The notes below the pieces were generated by a model. That model was not told the DNA's origin. It ran no database searches and saw nothing but the letters and a program-made list of their open reading frames with translations. The translations under genes were made by a program, and so were the position numbers. From Euryarchaeota archaeon UBA501 (GTDB lineage: Archaea > Thermoplasmatota > Poseidoniia > Poseidoniales > Thalassarchaeaceae): a DNA stretch of 6,615 nt. Location: the NCBI GenBank assembly GCA_002505685.1, contig DAVT01000161.1:1-6615 (forward strand). Direction: 5' to 3'. Position 1 is the stretch's first letter, and each line of letters starts with the position of its first letter. Positions 5,074 through 6,615 of this stretch are shown one piece after another.

Positions 5074-6069
5074 CTAACCCAAGAGTTCGCTCACAGCACC
5101 GCGCTCTTCCAATAGTGCTGCGATATTTTCATCAATTTTTGACTGTGCAAATGCGTCGACAGGGAGATCATCTACAACGGTAATCTCGCCATTTTCACAT
5201 CGGCATGGGAAACTAAACACAAGTCCTTCAGGAACCCCATACCAACCCTCGGAAGGTAGAGCCATTGAAACAATCCGCCCATTCGAACCTTGCCACCAGT
5301 CACGCATATGGTCGGTGGCCGCAGAGGCCGCGGAGGCAGCAGAGGATGCCCCTCGTGCTTCGATAATGGCTTTACCACGCGTTGCGACAGTATCTAGGAA
5401 AGCACCTTGAAGCCATTCCTCGTCGAATACATCGGTTGCATTTTTCCCTTCTACAGATGCGAATCGAGGATCTGGGTACATCGTGTTTGCGTGGTTGCCC
5501 CAAATGAATACATCGTGTATTTTTGAAGCGGGTACATCTGCACGCTCTGCCATTTGCCCAACTGCTCGATTTTGGTCGAGACGTGTCATGGCGGTAAATT
5601 GCTGAGGTGGAATACTCGGTGCGTTGGCACATGCAATTAGCGCATTTGTGTTGCAGGGGTTGCCCACTGTGATGACCTTGACATTGGGTGAGGCGACCGC
5701 ATCAATCGCCTTGCCCTGCCCAACGAAAATCGGGCCATTAGCAGCCACGAGGTCTGATCGGTCCATGTCTTTCGTTCTAGGTCGTGAACCCACTAGAAAA
5801 ATCGCGTCTGCTTCATTGAATGCGATGTTAGGATCATCTGTGCCAACCATGCCATGCACGAGTGGGAATGCTGAATCCTTCAATTCCATGATGACTCCGT
5901 CTAAACGTTGCATGCCAGGTGGAATCTCTAGTAGTTGAAGGATAACAGGTTGATCAGCTCCAAAACAATCACCACTCGCGATTCGCCATAACAGTGCGTA
6001 TCCAATGTTACCTGCGGCACCGGTAACAGCAACACGGATTGGTTGTTTCATTTCATTATCATCACACAT
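5074..6069 (-). CDS. mdh: Malate dehydrogenase, cytosolic/bacterial type
   Basis: 331 aa from the ATG at 6069, a normal length for the family. Interconverts malate and oxaloacetate with NAD(H) in the cytoplasm. The Rossmann motif TGAAGNIGYALLWRIASGD starts at residue 16. Beta-2 ends in QLLEIP, with Glu48 at the spot that usually selects NAD over NADP. The mobile loop GSRPRTKDMDRSDL supplies substrate-binding Arg98 and Arg104. VGNPCNTNA, then TRLDQNRA (Arg163, Asp165) and WGNHANTMYPD (catalytic His193), complete the site. The helix RGASSAASAASAA is typical of the cytosolic MDH branch, which differs from the LDH-like MDH common in archaea. TRLDHNRA is the usual motif; here His is Gln, probably harmless. 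Start: GAGGAG sits 5 nt before the ATG at 6069. An ATG at 6051 (MKQPIRVAVTG) matches the family's usual N-terminus, and a GTG at 6075 falls within the ribosome site and is unlikely. First gene of the leftward cluster. Confidence 0.96.
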   Translation of the reverse strand: MCDDNEMKQPIRVAVTGAAGNIGYALLWRIASGDCFGADQPVILQLLEIPPGMQRLDGVIMELKDSAFPLVHGMVGTDDPNIAFNEADAIFLVGSRPRTKDMDRSDLVAANGPIFVGQGKAIDAVASPNVKVITVGNPCNTNALIACANAPSIPPQQFTAMTRLDQNRAVGQMAERADVPASKIHDVFIWGNHANTMYPDPRFASVEGKNATDVFDEEWLQGAFLDTVATRGKAIIEARGASSAASAASAATDHMRDWWQGSNGRIVSMALPSEGWYGVPEGLVFSFPCRCENGEITVVDDLPVDAFAQSKIDENIAALLEERGAVSELLG

Positions 6070-6074
6070 TTGCA

Positions 6075-6080
6075 CTCCTC
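6075..6080 (-). promoter_or_regulatory. Ribosome binding site of mdh
   Basis: GAGGAG, the strongest Shine-Dalgarno sequence in the window, is 5 nt before the ATG at 6069. It argues for that start over the ATG at 6051 and the GTG at 6075. A weaker GTGAT lies 9 nt before the ATG at 6051, so use of both starts is possible. Confidence 0.6.
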
Positions 6081-6115
6081 GTTGCGCAATGGGCAGAGAC
6101 TCATGTCCATATTGG

Positions 6116-6131
6116 TTGCCGTGTAGGGCAA
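6116..6131. repeat. Inverted repeat in divergent region (possible operator)
   Basis: TTGCC-GTGTAG-GGCAA is a 5-bp inverted repeat with a 6-bp spacer. It extends to GGTTGCC / GGCAATCC if one bulged T is allowed. It lies midway between the two divergent start codons, where a regulator could affect both. It is short enough to arise by chance. Confidence 0.25.
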
Positions 6132-6163
6132 TCCTTGAAGTGTGTCAAATTCTAGTCGCACGC

Positions 6164-6615
6164 ATGGAGAGACGGCAGGCCGCCATCATCGCTTTACTAC
6201 TGGTTGGTGCGGCCCCAACAATTTCCACGATTTGCTCATTCGTTCTGAACGATGGTTTAGTATCCCAATTCATCTTCGTTTTCACAAAATTGTGGTTGCT
6301 TTGTGTGCCCATAATTTGGTTTATCAAAATGGATGGCGGTTCAATCTCTTGGTCGAAACCACAGCAAGGGGGCTATTTGATGAGCATCGGCCTTGGTATT
6401 GCAATGAGTTTCGTAATGGTCGCAGCATGGCTGTTGCTAGGGGATGCCATCGATGCCAAATTACTCTCAAATGCACTTGAACCGGTTGGATTGATGGACC
6501 CTAAAATCTACCTTCTCGCCACAATTTATTGGATTCTGATTAACTCCCTGCTCGAGGAATATGTGTTCCGCTGGTTTTTGGTTATCAAGTCAGAAGAATT
6601 GGTCGGTGAAGGGAC
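6164..6615 (+). CDS. CPBP-family (CAAX-like) membrane protease, 3'-truncated by window edge
   Basis: 150 codons are visible and the frame is open at the right edge. Hydrophobic helices lie at about 6-28, 34-54, 70-92 and 114-131. The fourth leads into LLEEYVFRWFL (129-139), the first CPBP motif EExxxR, with Glu131-Glu132 and Arg136 as the proposed catalytic and structural residues. The second and third motifs (FxxxH and the last His helix) would lie beyond the window. Family members cleave prenylated or other membrane-embedded peptides, or act in bacteriocin self-immunity, and substrates are rarely predictable. The start is the ATG at 6164 (MERRQAAII, basic residues before the first helix). 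A GTG at 6140 would add eight residues with no better ribosome site. The gene is divergent from mdh. Confidence 0.82.
   Translation, partial: MERRQAAIIALLLVGAAPTISTICSFVLNDGLVSQFIFVFTKLWLLCVPIIWFIKMDGGSISWSKPQQGGYLMSIGLGIAMSFVMVAAWLLLGDAIDAKLLSNALEPVGLMDPKIYLLATIYWILINSLLEEYVFRWFLVIKSEELVGEG

Larger units (their letters stand above)
6070..6163. promoter_or_regulatory. Divergent intergenic region upstream of the mdh cluster and the CPBP protease gene
   Basis: These 94 bp must hold the promoter of the five-gene leftward cluster and that of the rightward protease. I see no strong TATA element in either direction; CCAATATGG (- strand, 6108-6116) is the nearest candidate for the mdh side. An 8-bp palindrome TTGCGCAA lies at 6082-6089, just upstream of the mdh ribosome site. 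The rightward ATG has no Shine-Dalgarno site, which fits a leaderless message. The promoter role is inferred from gene orientation. Confidence 0.45.

Noticed and set aside
5063..5074. GTG start for the Nudix gene at 5074
   Set aside because: It adds only four residues, overlaps the mdh stop by one base and has no Shine-Dalgarno site. The ATG at 5062 is simpler, though the GTG is not excluded.
5295..5350. Ala/Ser-rich repeat in mdh as a possible slippage or insertion site
   Set aside because: The SAASAASAA helix is a conserved feature of cytosolic-type malate dehydrogenases and not a local expansion.
6142..6480. 112-codon + strand open frame overlapping the CPBP gene
   Set aside because: It is in another frame of the CPBP gene, which shows proper membrane helices and the EExxxR motif; this frame gives a His/Arg/Cys-rich sequence with no features.
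1..6615. Defence island, CRISPR, mobile element, tRNA or phage content
   Set aside because: No direct-repeat array, transposase, integrase, toxin-antitoxin pair, tRNA cloverleaf or long terminal inverted repeat was seen. The only family with occasional immunity members, CPBP, is truncated here and gives no such evidence.

Overview
The window most likely comes from a marine planktonic archaeon of the Marine Group II / Poseidoniia type (Thermoplasmatota). This rests on style rather than on a marker gene: several exported acidic proteins rich in Asn-X-Ser/Thr sequons, two lipoboxed proteins, candidate TATA elements placed so that transcripts would be leaderless, and Shine-Dalgarno sites inside gene clusters. 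A bacterium carrying the same families cannot be excluded. There is no rRNA, tRNA, CRISPR array or mobile element, and coding density is very high.

Layout, left to right. (1) 1-684 (-): 5' part of an exported LVIVD-type beta-propeller protein that runs off the left edge. (2) 685-740: a short divergent promoter region with one AT-rich box and a perfect inverted repeat. (3) 741-1328 (+): an exported, C-terminally anchored cupredoxin-like protein that seems to lack most copper ligands. (4) 1323-6069 (-): five tightly packed codirectional genes. In transcription order they are malate dehydrogenase, a Nudix hydrolase with an extra N-terminal region, a six-helix membrane protein of the Frag1/DRAM/Sfk1 family, an M28-family lipoprotein peptidase, and a SCO1/SenC lipoprotein. 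Junctions range from an 8-bp overlap to a 29-bp gap, so they probably form one transcription unit. (5) 6070-6163: a second divergent intergenic region. (6) 6164-6615 (+): 5' part of a CPBP (CAAX-like) membrane protease, cut off just after its first catalytic motif.

The last gene of the five-gene cluster (SCO1) converges on the cupredoxin-like gene, and the two share the palindrome TCATGA, which supplies a TGA stop to each strand. Functionally the window mixes central carbon metabolism (malate/oxaloacetate), nucleotide-derivative hydrolysis, extracellular peptide degradation by a surface lipoprotein, and copper/thiol chemistry outside the membrane, which would fit a heterotrophic, respiring plankton cell. 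The least expected item is the Frag1/DRAM/Sfk1 protein, whose best-known members are eukaryotic. I see no clear, wholly new multi-gene system; the most informative leads are that protein and the SCO1/degenerate-cupredoxin pair.
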